The notes beneath the pieces are model-generated. The model did not search any database, was not told the DNA's origin, and saw only the letters and a list, made by a program, of their open reading frames with translations. From the NCBI GenBank assembly GCA_030649165.1, contig JAUSGG010000056.1:23273-87272 (forward strand): 64,000 nucleotides of DNA, given 5' to 3'. The translations under genes were made by a program, and so were the position numbers. How positions within the stretch are numbered: position 1 is the stretch's first letter; the number at the start of each line of letters is the position of its first letter. Origin of the DNA: Armatimonadota bacterium (GTDB lineage: Bacteria; Armatimonadota; UBA5829; JAUSEB01). Below are positions 8,596 through 17,413 of this stretch, one piece after another.

Positions 8596-10365
8596 ATGGA
8601 TGAGTTCAGCAAGGTCGCTGAGACTGCCCGCCTGGTGGCTGTCGCCCGCGGACAGGAGAAGGCCGACCTGGCGATCCGCGGCGGGCGGATCGTAAATGTT
8701 TTTACCGAAGAGATATATGCCGCTGATATCGCGATCCGCGGCGAGCGCATAGCGGGAATAGGTTCGTACAGGGGCAAAGAGGAGATAGACGCCTCGGGAC
8801 TCACCTTGATTCCCGGGCTAATAGACGGGCACCTTCACCTGGAGAGTTCGCTTCTGACACCGGCGGAGTTCGCGCGGTTCGTACTGCCTTTTGGCACGAC
8901 TGCCGTGGTGATAGATCCGCACGAGATCGCAAACGTCGCGGGCGCGGAAGGCGTTCGGCAAATGCTGGCGGCGAGCGCGGAGTTGCCGGTGACCTTCTAC
9001 ATCATGATACCTTCCTGCGTGCCGGCGTCCCGGCTCGAAACCGCCGGCGGGGAGATCACCGCGGAAGACATAGCCGAGCTGGAAATGGACTCGCGCGCGC
9101 TGGGGCTTGCGGAGGTGATGGACTATCCCGCCGTGCTGGAGGCCGATCCGGAAGTTCTGTTCAAGATAGCGGCCGGCAGTCGCAAGGTGGTGGATGGACA
9201 CGCGCCGGGGGTGGTTGGGCCGGACCTTCAGGCGTACGTCGCCGCCGGAATGGGATCGGACCACGAGACCGTGACCACCGAAGAAGCCGTCGAGAAGCTG
9301 CGGGCCGGTATGCGACTGATGATCCGGGAGGGATCGGTCGCAAAGAATCTCGATACCCTCCTGCCGCTGGTGAACCGCAATAACGTGGACCGATGTCTCT
9401 TTGTGACGGACGATCTGCTGCCGTCGGACATCCGGGAAAAGGGGCATATCGACCACCTCCTCCGACGGGCGGTGGCCGGGGGAATCGATCCGATTTGGGC
9501 GGTGAAGATGGCGACGTTGAATACGGCGAGCTACTTCGGACTTAGGGACGCGGGCGCGCTGGGTCCGGGACTCAAGGCCGACGTAGTCGCGGTTGAGGAT
9601 TTGCGCGAGTTCAAGACCCGGTTTGTCGTCAAAAGGGGCCGCCTGGCATACGCGGAGGGCCGGATTCTTGCGCGAAACTCTCGCCGGAGCAAGTTCTCCA
9701 ACGACCTGTTACACACCGTCCGTATAGACGCGCTCAGGCTGGACGATATCCGCATACCGGCGAAGCGCGGCCTGTGCCGCATCATCGAGGTGGTTCCCGG
9801 CCAGATAGTCACGGAGGAGCTTCTGGCGCAGCCGACTTCGCTGTTCGGGTGGGTCGTGGCGGACGTGCATCGCGACATCCTGAAGATAGTCGTGGTGGAG
9901 CGGCATCAGGCTTCGGGAAGAGTCGCGGCCGGCTTGATAACCGGATTCGGCCTGCAGCGCGGGGCAATAGCCAGTTCGGTTGCTCACGACGCCCATAACA
10001 TCGTCGCGGTGGGCGCGGACGATGAGGATATTCTGACCGCGATAAGCGAGGTCGCCAGGATGCAGGGCGGCCTGGCCGTGAGCGCCGGCGGAACGGTCAT
10101 GGAATCGCTGCCTCTTCCGGTGGCCGGCCTGATGTCCACGAAGCCGGCTCGCGAGGTCGTCGCGGGTCTGCGCCGGGTGGAACTGGCCGCGTTCAACCTC
10201 GGCGCGGTTCCGCGCCGGCCGTTCATGACGCTGTCGTTCATGTGCCTTTCGGTCATCCCGAAACTCAAACTCACTGACAGGGGACTGGTCGATGTCAAAG
10301 CCGGCGAGATCGTCGATCTCTACGCGGACACCTCGGGCTGGGCTGAGAGAGCTGCTGCGATCTGA
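8596..10365 (+). CDS. ade: Adenine deaminase
   Basis: 589 residues, the expected size for bacterial AdeC. Amidohydrolase fold: metal-binding DGHLHLESS, then GTTAVVIDPHEIANV, GHAPGV, GSDHETVT and FVTDD, all in the family order, followed by the C-terminal adenine deaminase domain (AHDAHNIVAVG, MTLSFMCLSVIPKLKLTDRGL). It converts adenine to hypoxanthine and ammonia in purine salvage. ATG start at 8596 with GGAGGGG 11 nt upstream. The downstream hpt gene overlaps its 3' end, so deamination and phosphoribosylation of the product are coupled genetically. The C-terminal tail after the conserved end is about 15 residues longer than usual, within the overlap. Confidence 0.95.
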   Translation: MDEFSKVAETARLVAVARGQEKADLAIRGGRIVNVFTEEIYAADIAIRGERIAGIGSYRGKEEIDASGLTLIPGLIDGHLHLESSLLTPAEFARFVLPFGTTAVVIDPHEIANVAGAEGVRQMLAASAELPVTFYIMIPSCVPASRLETAGGEITAEDIAELEMDSRALGLAEVMDYPAVLEADPEVLFKIAAGSRKVVDGHAPGVVGPDLQAYVAAGMGSDHETVTTEEAVEKLRAGMRLMIREGSVAKNLDTLLPLVNRNNVDRCLFVTDDLLPSDIREKGHIDHLLRRAVAGGIDPIWAVKMATLNTASYFGLRDAGALGPGLKADVVAVEDLREFKTRFVVKRGRLAYAEGRILARNSRRSKFSNDLLHTVRIDALRLDDIRIPAKRGLCRIIEVVPGQIVTEELLAQPTSLFGWVVADVHRDILKIVVVERHQASGRVAAGLITGFGLQRGAIASSVAHDAHNIVAVGADDEDILTAISEVARMQGGLAVSAGGTVMESLPLPVAGLMSTKPAREVVAGLRRVELAAFNLGAVPRRPFMTLSFMCLSVIPKLKLTDRGLVDVKAGEIVDLYADTSGWAERAAAI

Positions 10366-10891
10366 CGAGATCGAAGAGCGCGTGCGGGATTTGGCCGCCG
10401 AAATAGCCCGGGACTACTCTGACAGCTCTCCATTGATGATTGCGGTCCTGAAGGGGGCGTTCGTGTTTCTGAGCGACCTGATCAGGCATATCGACGCGCC
10501 GGTCGAGATCGACTTCATCCGATTGGCGAGTTACGGGTCGGGGACAATTCCAGGAGAACTACAGGTTATATCGGACATCACGACACCCGTCGCGGGGCGG
10601 GACGTGCTGATAGTGGAGGACATCGTCGATACGGGCCGCTCGCTCGATCTGCTCGTCCGAATGCTCAAGGACCGGGGAGCGAAATCGGTGCGCATTTGCG
10701 CGCTGCTGGACAAGCCCTACAGGCGCGTCGTTGACATTCCGCTCGACTACGTGGGTTTCAACATTCCCGATGTGTTTGTGGTGGGGTACGGAATAGACCT
10801 CGGCGAGCGGCACAGGGAGCTTCCGGACATATACGCGGTGGAGCAGGGGGAGGCGAGTTCTGAGCGCTCAGAACTCAGCGCTCAGAACTGA
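10292..10891 (+). CDS. hpt: Hypoxanthine(-guanine) phosphoribosyltransferase
   Basis: 199 residues as read from ATG 10292; homologues are about 175-185. PRPP-binding motif VLIVEDIVDTGRSL and the preceding VLKGAFVFLSDLIRHI plus SYGSGT flexible loop identify the type I PRTase Hpt, which makes IMP from hypoxanthine and PRPP. The conserved part begins only at LRELLRSDEIEERV, so the first 16 residues are extra and lie in the 74-bp overlap with ade. ATG 10292 has AGGGGA 8 nt upstream, which supports it; no later ATG or GTG is available before the conserved region. The last 13 codons run into a 22-bp palindrome shared with pncA. Confidence 0.93.
   Translation: MSKPARSSISTRTPRAGLRELLRSDEIEERVRDLAAEIARDYSDSSPLMIAVLKGAFVFLSDLIRHIDAPVEIDFIRLASYGSGTIPGELQVISDITTPVAGRDVLIVEDIVDTGRSLDLLVRMLKDRGAKSVRICALLDKPYRRVVDIPLDYVGFNIPDVFVVGYGIDLGERHRELPDIYAVEQGEASSERSELSAQN
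10855..10876. repeat. 22-bp perfect palindrome at convergent hpt/pncA ends
   Basis: GAGTTC-TGAGCGCTCA-GAACTC is identical on both strands and is followed by a second AGCGCTCAGAACTGA copy. It holds the pncA stop codon and lies within the last hpt codons. Related units (GCGCTGAGTTCTGAG) occur at about 50766-50788. It could end transcripts from both sides, but there is no T-run. Confidence 0.75.
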
Positions 10892-11494
10892 CGCCCTGCG
10901 CAGTTCGTGCTTGACTTCATCAAAGACCGCTGGGCGCGCGCCGGCCTCGACCATCCGGCGGATGGCTGCCTGCGAGTCGCCGGGTCTCACGTCGATACCT
11001 CTGATCGCGTCGGTCAGGAGGATCACCTCGAACCCTTGCGAGAGGGCGTCAAGAGTAGTGGCGCGGACACAATAGTCGGTCGCCAGGCCTCCTATGTAGA
11101 GACCCGTTATCCCCCTGCTCCGAAGGGACGTGGAGAAGTCCGCGCCATCTTCGTCGCGGCCCTCGAAGCTCGAATAGCCCTGCTCGCTAGGGCCAATACC
11201 GGCGGATACGACGCGCGCGTCAGCGGGAAGCTTGAGGTCCGGGTGAAACTCCGCGCCGGGGGAACTCTGAACGCAGTGCGGCGGCCAAAGACCGCCGTAT
11301 TGCTTGAAGTGACTCGTCTTCTCGGGATGCCAATCGCGGGTGGCGTATATCGGCAGTCCGGACTCTTTGAAGAGCTCGATGTACTCGTTAAAGACCGGCA
11401 CAACGGCGTCACCGTCCGAGACGGGGAGCGCGCCTCCCTCGCAGAAGTCCCGCTGCACGTCTATGATTATCAGGGCCCTTCCGGCCATTGTCAT
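10868..11494 (-). CDS. pncA: Nicotinamidase (PncA-like)
   Basis: 208 residues. Isochorismatase fold with IIDVQRDFC (catalytic Asp), metal-binding RDWHPEKTSHF (Asp and His) and PPHCVQ (His), and the nucleophile in GGLATDYCVRAT: the metal ligands distinguish nicotinamidase from plain isochorismatases. It hydrolyses nicotinamide to nicotinate for NAD salvage. ATG at 11494 has AAAGGTG 5 nt upstream; a second ATG two codons later is possible. The last eight codons overlap hpt convergently by 24 bp inside the palindrome, an unusual arrangement which gives both proteins repeat-encoded C-termini. Confidence 0.9.
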   Translation of the reverse strand: MTMAGRALIIIDVQRDFCEGGALPVSDGDAVVPVFNEYIELFKESGLPIYATRDWHPEKTSHFKQYGGLWPPHCVQSSPGAEFHPDLKLPADARVVSAGIGPSEQGYSSFEGRDEDGADFSTSLRSRGITGLYIGGLATDYCVRATTLDALSQGFEVILLTDAIRGIDVRPGDSQAAIRRMVEAGARPAVFDEVKHELRRASVLSAEF

Positions 11495-11542
11495 CGCGCA
11501 CCTTTCGTATAATACTTACCCAGCCCGGGCATACACCGCCCA

Positions 11543-11929
11543 TCAGCCGCGAAAGCGAAGACTATCCGGGTTACGGAAGGCTCTTCGTCTTCGGTGAGAG
11601 CCGTGGGCGAACGACCCGGCGAGAAGGTAGGCTGTTAACAGGGCGGCGATGAGCCAGGCCAACTTGAACGGGCCCAGCAAGTATCCGGGGGAGACGGCAT
11701 ACCAGGCTGTGAGGGCGATCGAGGAACCGAGGAATACCGCCCGGCCGCCCTGTGGGATTGCGCGGTCTGGCGCGGCGGCCATGAGCGTTTCGATCAGAAA
11801 ACCTGCGGCGGCGCCTGCGAGCAGACCGGGGTACATTCCCGAATGAGCGGCGAGAAATTCCGAGACGTGCAAGGCCGCGAGGGCGGCGATAACGTGAAGC
11901 AGTTTCCAGATACAGGAGGCAAATCTCAC
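11543..11929 (-). CDS. Small multi-span membrane protein, unknown
   Basis: 128 residues from a GTG start with GGGAG 8 nt upstream. Four hydrophobic segments (about residues 5-25, 33-50, 65-80, 86-104) end in a basic tail (HGSHRRRRAFR), which favours an in-inside cytoplasmic C-terminus. No family recognised. It lies alone upstream of pncA on the same strand with a 48-bp gap and could be cotranscribed with it. The intact ribosome-binding site and even hydrophobicity pattern support a real gene. Confidence 0.55.
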   Translation of the reverse strand: MRFASCIWKLLHVIAALAALHVSEFLAAHSGMYPGLLAGAAAGFLIETLMAAAPDRAIPQGGRAVFLGSSIALTAWYAVSPGYLLGPFKLAWLIAALLTAYLLAGSFAHGSHRRRRAFRNPDSLRFRG

Positions 11930-12032
11930 TGCGAGGCTCCCAGCGCCATTTGAACGATAGCTTGCTTTTTGTCTTCTTAACGCGGGAACTGAAAGCTTCC
12001 TCCGTTGAAGTCGGAGGAGTCGAGGGTCGTTT

Positions 12033-12070
12033 ACTCCCTCCCCTCTCAGGGGAGGGCTGGGGAGGGGTCA
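12033..12070. repeat. G/C-run hairpin repeat (family B variant)
   Basis: CTCCCTCCCCT-CTC-AGGGGAGGG followed by CTGGGGAGGGGTCA. It lies in the 271-bp gap 11930-12200, which also holds GTCATTCTGAACGCAGTGAAGAATCTGC (12102-12130 region), a fragment of the composite repeat seen again near 48540 and 63930. Confidence 0.75.
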
Positions 12071-12200
12071 TTCACCGCCAAAGACAACCACGCTACGCCG
12101 ACGTCATTCTGAACGCAGTGAAGAATCTGCTTTCGGCCATGCAAACCCATTGATGGCCCGGAAGATCCATCTTCGCGAAGCAATTCTGCAAATCACATCG

Positions 12201-14588
12201 TTATGCGTTACCGCCCAGGGCCTGCAGCTTTTGAACAAAGTTCTCTTTGAACACCATGCGGAATACGCACTTGCCGTTGCTTTTGGCTTCCCACAAGGCG
12301 CCGAGGTCTGTTTTCTCTTCCGTGTCTTCCTTGATGTGAAGACCGCCCTTGTATTCCACCGCGAGAACCCGGTCGTCGTCCAGAAGCGCTACGAAGTCCG
12401 GGTAGAACTTGTCCGTGGAGGTTTGCAGCCAGAACGACATATCGCTACGCTCGATGTTGCGAACCCAATACTTGACGTTAGGCAGGAAGTCGATCACCTG
12501 CGCACAGCGCTCCTCCTCGCCGTTCATATCGCCTATGTTGCGGTAGTAGTGCTTCTTGAAGCCGATGCCGCCGTTGTAGGGCTGTCCGAGGGGATACCTA
12601 TCCGGGTCGTATCTGAACACGCGTTCCGCGCTCACCTCCACGTCCTTCTTGTAAACACCCAAGAGAATCTGGTCAAAGCCGGCCTTCATGGCTTCGCGGC
12701 GGTATCCGTCGATCTTCAGAGCAGCCGCATCCCGAAGCCGCAACCGCTCTCGGATGAGATCCTCCAGCGGGATCCCGCGATCCTGGAGCAGGCCTTTCAC
12801 AACCCGGGTGAGGAATAGAAGCGACTGGGTCTGAACCACGTCCGGGTGCAGAATCATCCTGTCTAGCCACAACGCCAGCCTTTCGGGCGTGTTGATGTCG
12901 CACGGAACCACGACGGCCAGCCGCTGCTGCAGGTCAGATACGTGCCAGCTCTGCACAGCGCCGTCTTTCGTTACGTCGATCTCGTATAGCTGGGGAACAA
13001 TGCCATGAGGCGCGTATTCGGCCTCACCTAGCAGTGGGTCACACTCTGCCAACTGCCACTGCGCACGGAGGAAGTGGCTCTGCTCGACCGGCTCAAGTTC
13101 TCCGTCGATCCACAACGCAAGCTGCGGGACGGCGAACTTCTCCCCGCGTTCGGACGGGGTCGGGCCGGTTTCCTGTTTAAAGAGTCCCCCATAGCCCCAA
13201 TCCGAAGTAGGCAGGGCCGGATATATGGCTTGCTCGGCCTCCGGCGGCGTGAACCCGTTTGCCTCCAATGCTCCCTTCAGCGCGTCCAGGGTACTCGCCG
13301 TATCGGCGAACTGGTGAGAAGTAACGAAGGCGTAAGCCTGGTTCAGTTCGGGGCGGTTCTTGCGAGTGGCGCTGGGCATACGGAGAACTCGTCCGAGTAT
13401 CTGCTCCACGGCTGTCTTGGACGAGGTGTCCCTTACCGAGCACAGCACATAAGCGAAGGCGCAGTCCCAACCCTCTCGGAGCTTGTCAACGGTGATGATG
13501 TACCGTACCGGACAGGTATCCGCGAACACGTCGACGCCCGAAAGGTCTTGCCGATCACCCGTCTCGACCGCAATTCGAGCTTCCGGGATGCGCATCTCGT
13601 CTTTCAGGCAGTTGTATACCGTCTCGACGGTGATCTCCTCGTTCTTCTTCTGAGCTTGCAGCAGAACGATTGGCCGCAGGTATGCGCCACCATCCGCTCG
13701 TTCGGCTTCGGCCGCTTTCTCCAGTTCGTCTCGCTTCTGGCTGGCCGCCAAAATGGTTTGCCGCCAGTCGCTGCTCGTTTCAAGCCGTATGGGCAGCTTG
13801 ATCATGTCCTCCGACTTCAGCTCCCATGCGGACACCCTGCAAAGGACGTTGCTGGGATTTGGCGGTTCAATCGCTGGAGTGGCTGTAAACTCCAGAATGC
13901 ATGAGGGATCGAACCGCGCCAGCGTCTCAAACGATAGCGGCGTGCGCGCGTTGTGCGCCTCGTCCATCACGACTATCGGCATACGCAGACAGAGCACGTT
14001 AGCCAGTGAGGGTATCGGCTGGTCGGATCCGTTGTACTTCTCGAGCTTCGCAAGAGCTTCGGGCGGGAAACCGTCGAAGTGGCCCATCAGCGCCCCGTTT
14101 TGATCGTAGAGCTTGCGCTTGTCCGTATCTCCTATTCGCGGCGCCGCGAGAGTGGAGACGATGATGACGCTCTCGCTGTCCAGCGTGGGACGCGTCAGGT
14201 ATAGCGCCTCTTCAACGTCCATCACCTGCACGCGGCCCAAAGCGGCGTCGAGAGCCTGGCGGTAAGGATGCGAGCGATTGCGCAGGGCGGCCAGCGTCTG
14301 GTCCTTTATGGTATTGGTCGGCACGAGCCACAGGACGACGCACCTTTCTTGCCGCAGGAAGTCCTGGGCGGCTATCGCGACGGCATGGCAGGCCATGAGC
14401 GTCTTGCCACCGCCGGTCGGCACGCGGAGGCAGATATACGGAGGCCCCTCAATCTGCTCCACACGGCGATACGGCGCGTGAGTAAGCTGATAGAAGGCCA
14501 GATCAACGTCGTTCGTGCTTTCCGCCAGATGAAGGTATTCGCGGAGCTTGTCAAGCGCTCGCTGTTGGTATTCCTTGAGTTGCAGCAT
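12201..14588 (-). CDS. Type III restriction endonuclease subunit (Res): helicase plus PD-(D/E)XK nuclease
   Basis: 795 residues. ATG at 14588 with GGTGAAGGTGAG just upstream; it begins 2 nt after the Mod stop codon. Superfamily 2 motor: RVPTGGGKTLMA (Walker A), VVMDEAHNART (DEAD-box type Walker B), EFTATPAIEPP (motif III), and GWDCAFAYVLC with EQILGRVLRMP (motifs V-VI). Near the C-terminus KFYPDFVALLDD then LAVEYKG gives the PD...ExK nuclease signature. With the adjacent methylase it forms a type III restriction-modification pair, which translocates or slides on DNA and cuts near unmodified asymmetric sites. It is somewhat shorter than the classical EcoP1I Res (about 970). Confidence 0.92.
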   Translation of the reverse strand: MLQLKEYQQRALDKLREYLHLAESTNDVDLAFYQLTHAPYRRVEQIEGPPYICLRVPTGGGKTLMACHAVAIAAQDFLRQERCVVLWLVPTNTIKDQTLAALRNRSHPYRQALDAALGRVQVMDVEEALYLTRPTLDSESVIIVSTLAAPRIGDTDKRKLYDQNGALMGHFDGFPPEALAKLEKYNGSDQPIPSLANVLCLRMPIVVMDEAHNARTPLSFETLARFDPSCILEFTATPAIEPPNPSNVLCRVSAWELKSEDMIKLPIRLETSSDWRQTILAASQKRDELEKAAEAERADGGAYLRPIVLLQAQKKNEEITVETVYNCLKDEMRIPEARIAVETGDRQDLSGVDVFADTCPVRYIITVDKLREGWDCAFAYVLCSVRDTSSKTAVEQILGRVLRMPSATRKNRPELNQAYAFVTSHQFADTASTLDALKGALEANGFTPPEAEQAIYPALPTSDWGYGGLFKQETGPTPSERGEKFAVPQLALWIDGELEPVEQSHFLRAQWQLAECDPLLGEAEYAPHGIVPQLYEIDVTKDGAVQSWHVSDLQQRLAVVVPCDINTPERLALWLDRMILHPDVVQTQSLLFLTRVVKGLLQDRGIPLEDLIRERLRLRDAAALKIDGYRREAMKAGFDQILLGVYKKDVEVSAERVFRYDPDRYPLGQPYNGGIGFKKHYYRNIGDMNGEEERCAQVIDFLPNVKYWVRNIERSDMSFWLQTSTDKFYPDFVALLDDDRVLAVEYKGGLHIKEDTEEKTDLGALWEAKSNGKCVFRMVFKENFVQKLQALGGNA

Positions 14589-14590
14589 AG

Positions 14591-16180
14591 TTAGCTCACC
14601 TTCACCTGGTAGGGTATCTGTTTGAACGTGACTCCCGCGCGCTTCAACGCGGCCTGGGATAATGTGCAACCTTCCCCAAAGACAACGCGTGGGCCATCAT
14701 GGGGCGGCAGCGATTTCAGGAGTTTCAGAGTAAGCACGTTGCCGCCGTCTACACTCTTGTCGCCGAGTATGCCGTTGAACAAGAGATAGAATGCTACGCC
14801 CCCAGTGACACCAATCAATGCAGAATCCGGCTTCTGGCGTTCCGGCATTGGCTCGCCTGTTTCGGTGAAGAAAACGTGTCGGGATAGATCGTCAAAAGTT
14901 ACTTCCGTAGCTATTTGCCCTTGCGCGTCGAACAGCGGCTCGCCGAGCGTGCAGTAGCGAAAGCCGCCGCCGAGGCCTTCGACGTGACCTTTACCATTGT
15001 CGTAGCCTTCGATTACACGCTTGAGGCGTTGGGCTGTTATGTTATGGCATATATCCGAATCCATCTCCACGAGGATGAAACGCCGGTTTCCACCATCACT
15101 CTTATTCAACTGCATTGCCGCTTGGGCCGTAGTGCCACTGCCAGCAAACGAATCCAACACCAAGTCTGTGCCCGTGCAGAGTTGTTCGACCAGCTTCGAT
15201 ACTAGGCTGCTGGGTTTCGGGAATGAGAATACTTGTCCTCCCAAGATGTCCCTGATCTCGTGCGAGCCCTGCGCCGTGAAAACGGTGTCGATGATGCTGG
15301 GAAGACCGGTGAACTCAGTCTTCAATTCCGCAAGAAACACTTTCTCTCGCGGGCGACCGGTCTTCTTGGGCGGGAATAGTATGCGGCTCTCCGCGATCTT
15401 GGTGGCGATTGTATCTTGGCTGTACCGCCATCCGGTGTTCGGTGGACACGGATATGTGATCCCAGTTGCGGGGTCAGCAAGATCGTAGTGCAGGTTGGGC
15501 CTCTGCTCTTGGGTAGCAAGCCCCAGAATACTTCGGCTCATCCATGGGCCGCGCGGATCGTTGTCTGGATTGCTGTACTTCGTTTCGTCGCGTTCTCGTC
15601 CACGGAACCGCACATTTCCGGCGGTCTTGGCATAGACCAGAATGTACTCGTGATCTGTCGAAATGCCCGTTACCGCTCGGCTATCTATATACTGCCTGCA
15701 CTTCCAGACAAGCTTCGCCAGAAAGCTTCGCGCTCCGAAAACTTCATCCATGAGAAGCCGGAGATGACTCTCTTCGTTGTCGTCTACACTGACGAACATG
15801 GCGCCATCGTCTGTCAGGAAGTCCCTGAGAAGTGCCAAGCGCGGGTACATCATGCACAGCCACTTGTCGTGCCGCGACAGGTCGTCTCTATCTACCGTTG
15901 CGGTTAGCCACCGCGATATATCGGGCGAATTGACATTGTCGTTGTAGACCCAGCCTTCGTTGCCGGTGTTGTACGGCGGATCAATATAGATACACTTGAC
16001 CTTGCCGGCGTAGTAGGGCAGCAGGGCTTTGAGCGCGAGGAGGTTGTCGCCCTCGACGAGGAGGTTGCCGGTACCGGGGTCGCCCACGGACAAATCCTCC
16101 CGGCAGTGCAGAAGCCGGAACGGCACTTGTTGGTGATGATTGACAACGGCTTCCTTGCCGATCCAGTGCAAAGTGGGCAT
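14591..16180 (-). CDS. Type III DNA adenine methyltransferase subunit (Mod)
   Basis: 529 residues. Beta-class N6-adenine methyltransferase: IYIDPPYNTGNEGWVYND (motif IV DPPY) comes before LDSFAGSGTTAQAAMQLN (motif I, SAM binding), the order typical of type III Mod and related enzymes. The middle target-recognition region (about residues 130-330) is presumably specific to this system. It methylates the recognition sequence and supplies specificity to Res. GAGAGAG lies about 9 nt before the ATG. It is first in the operon; the 564-bp region upstream has no gene. Confidence 0.93.
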   Translation of the reverse strand: MPTLHWIGKEAVVNHHQQVPFRLLHCREDLSVGDPGTGNLLVEGDNLLALKALLPYYAGKVKCIYIDPPYNTGNEGWVYNDNVNSPDISRWLTATVDRDDLSRHDKWLCMMYPRLALLRDFLTDDGAMFVSVDDNEESHLRLLMDEVFGARSFLAKLVWKCRQYIDSRAVTGISTDHEYILVYAKTAGNVRFRGRERDETKYSNPDNDPRGPWMSRSILGLATQEQRPNLHYDLADPATGITYPCPPNTGWRYSQDTIATKIAESRILFPPKKTGRPREKVFLAELKTEFTGLPSIIDTVFTAQGSHEIRDILGGQVFSFPKPSSLVSKLVEQLCTGTDLVLDSFAGSGTTAQAAMQLNKSDGGNRRFILVEMDSDICHNITAQRLKRVIEGYDNGKGHVEGLGGGFRYCTLGEPLFDAQGQIATEVTFDDLSRHVFFTETGEPMPERQKPDSALIGVTGGVAFYLLFNGILGDKSVDGGNVLTLKLLKSLPPHDGPRVVFGEGCTLSQAALKRAGVTFKQIPYQVKVS

Positions 16181-16744
16181 AGGGTGTCTCTCTCGGTCGC
16201 TTGGCTTATGTGTTCATTCGTGACGAGTGGCGAATATCCTTCTGTAGCGAGCAGACCCCATGTCCCCGGCTCCCCTCAAAAAAACCTGAAAAAAATCCCG
16301 GAACCCCGGAACAAAACTCCCTCCCCCATCGTCTATTCACTACTAGTGGTCAGACATGGCGGCGTCCCGGCAACCTGCGCCCGAAAAAATTCCGCAACTG
16401 CAAAAAACGAACTGATTTGACAACTGAATAAGACATGCGACCATCGGCGGCGGACAGATGAACCCGGAAGGCTGAAAGCCACAGTATCTTCATCTACCGT
16501 GCGGAGGCTTCCCTGCTTTCAGGCCCTCCGCGTCTCAGCGGTGCGTAGAATGCGCAAATGGCGGTTTTCAGGAACCAGCCGATAGTCGTGAATTACTAAC
16601 CAGTTCCCATCAGAATCCATGCGGTTTCGGAACGTTTCGCATATATTTCGGAACGATTTCATTGCTTTTTCACCACGTTTGGAGCCACGCTCGGGCAGGA
16701 ACAGGCAATTGCGAATCTCGCGGGTCGCTGAAACCCTGGAACCT
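16181..16744. other. 564-bp region without a convincing gene
   Basis: Between the type III Mod start and the typA remnant. It contains A-rich patches (AAAAAAACCTGAAAAAAA near 16279, GAAAAAATT near 16382) unlike the surroundings, a TTGACA at 16417-16422 without a clear -10, and the palindrome CACTACTAGTGG near 16341. A short minus-strand frame (16519-16842) resembles nothing and overlaps the typA remnant. The lower GC suggests imported DNA delivered with the restriction system. Confidence 0.5.
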
Positions 16745-17288
16745 CTACTGCCCCCGCCTCGACGCCAGCATCCGGTCCATTTTGCTGAGTATGCGTTTGC
16801 GGAAGCGGAGGGCGTCGGGCGTGATCTCCAGCAGTTCGTCATCGCCGATGAACGACAGCGCCTGCTCCAGCGTGAACTGCCTTGGCGGGGTTATCAGGAC
16901 CGTGGCGTCTTCGGTTGAGGAGCGCATGTTGGTCATGTGCTTCGCCTTGGTGATATTGACGACCATGTCTTCCTGGCGGGAGTTCTCACCGACCACCTGT
17001 CCCTCGTACACCTCATCGCCGGGCGAGATGAAGAAGTAGGCCCTTTCCTGCAAAGGGGCGATGGCATAGGCCGTGGCGCGCCCGGTCTCTTTCCCGCTCG
17101 AGGTCGTTGGAGTCCATTACGCGCTCGGCGACAATCTGATTGCCGCGGAAGGTCCCGCTCTGGCGCAGGATCACATCGACCAGCGTCGTCTTACCGTGGT
17201 CAACGTGGGCTATAATGGCCAGGTTCCGCATATCTTCGCGGACGTGGGCCGGTTGGCCTGTTACCTGTTCTACGCTCATTGGTTCCAT
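16745..17288 (-). pseudogene. typA: Collapsed typA/bipA: N- and C-terminal ends joined out of frame
   Basis: The 5' part encodes the start of the ribosome-associated GTPase TypA/Bip[20 protein letters not shown] (G1 loop) ... [10 protein letters not shown], which normally leads into the switch region GITI. Instead the sequence passes at about 17086-17092 into a frame shifted by one base that encodes the extreme C-terminus ([19 protein letters not shown] ... [15 protein letters not shown] ... LEITPDALRFRKRIL). About 440 of the usual 610 residues, including G2-G5 and domains II-III, are missing. The joint carries the short repeat GAGAGACC-like microhomology. Either a real internal deletion or an assembly join. 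ATGs at 17288, 17279 and 17231 are all possible starts. Confidence 0.88.
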
Positions 17289-17324
17289 ACGGGAAGCAGC
17301 AAAAACGGCCGAAGCTCCCAGGGG

Positions 17325-17412
17325 GGCGGGGAATCGGACGGATAGGACGGATGGGACGTATGGGACGAGTGGCCCCAACAACCACCAACCAACAACCAAC
17401 AACCAACAACTA
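17325..17412. repeat. Short-period tandem arrays between typA remnant and gpsA
   Basis: Two arrays side by side: units like GGACGGAT/GGGACGTAT (17335-17372) and the 7-mer CAACCAA/CAACAAC (about 17376-17411). They fill nearly the whole gap upstream of typA. The same CAACCAA unit recurs inverted at 23267-23295 and loosely at 30639-30664. Confidence 0.8.
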
Positions 17413-17413
17413 A

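Noticed and set aside
16417..16460. TTGACA near 16417 as a promoter
   Set aside because: No acceptable -10 at 16-18 nt and no gene downstream on that strand.
16519..16842. Minus-strand frame of 107 codons after the typA remnant
   Set aside because: Overlaps the typA C-terminal frame by 98 bp, no ribosome-binding site, no recognisable sequence.
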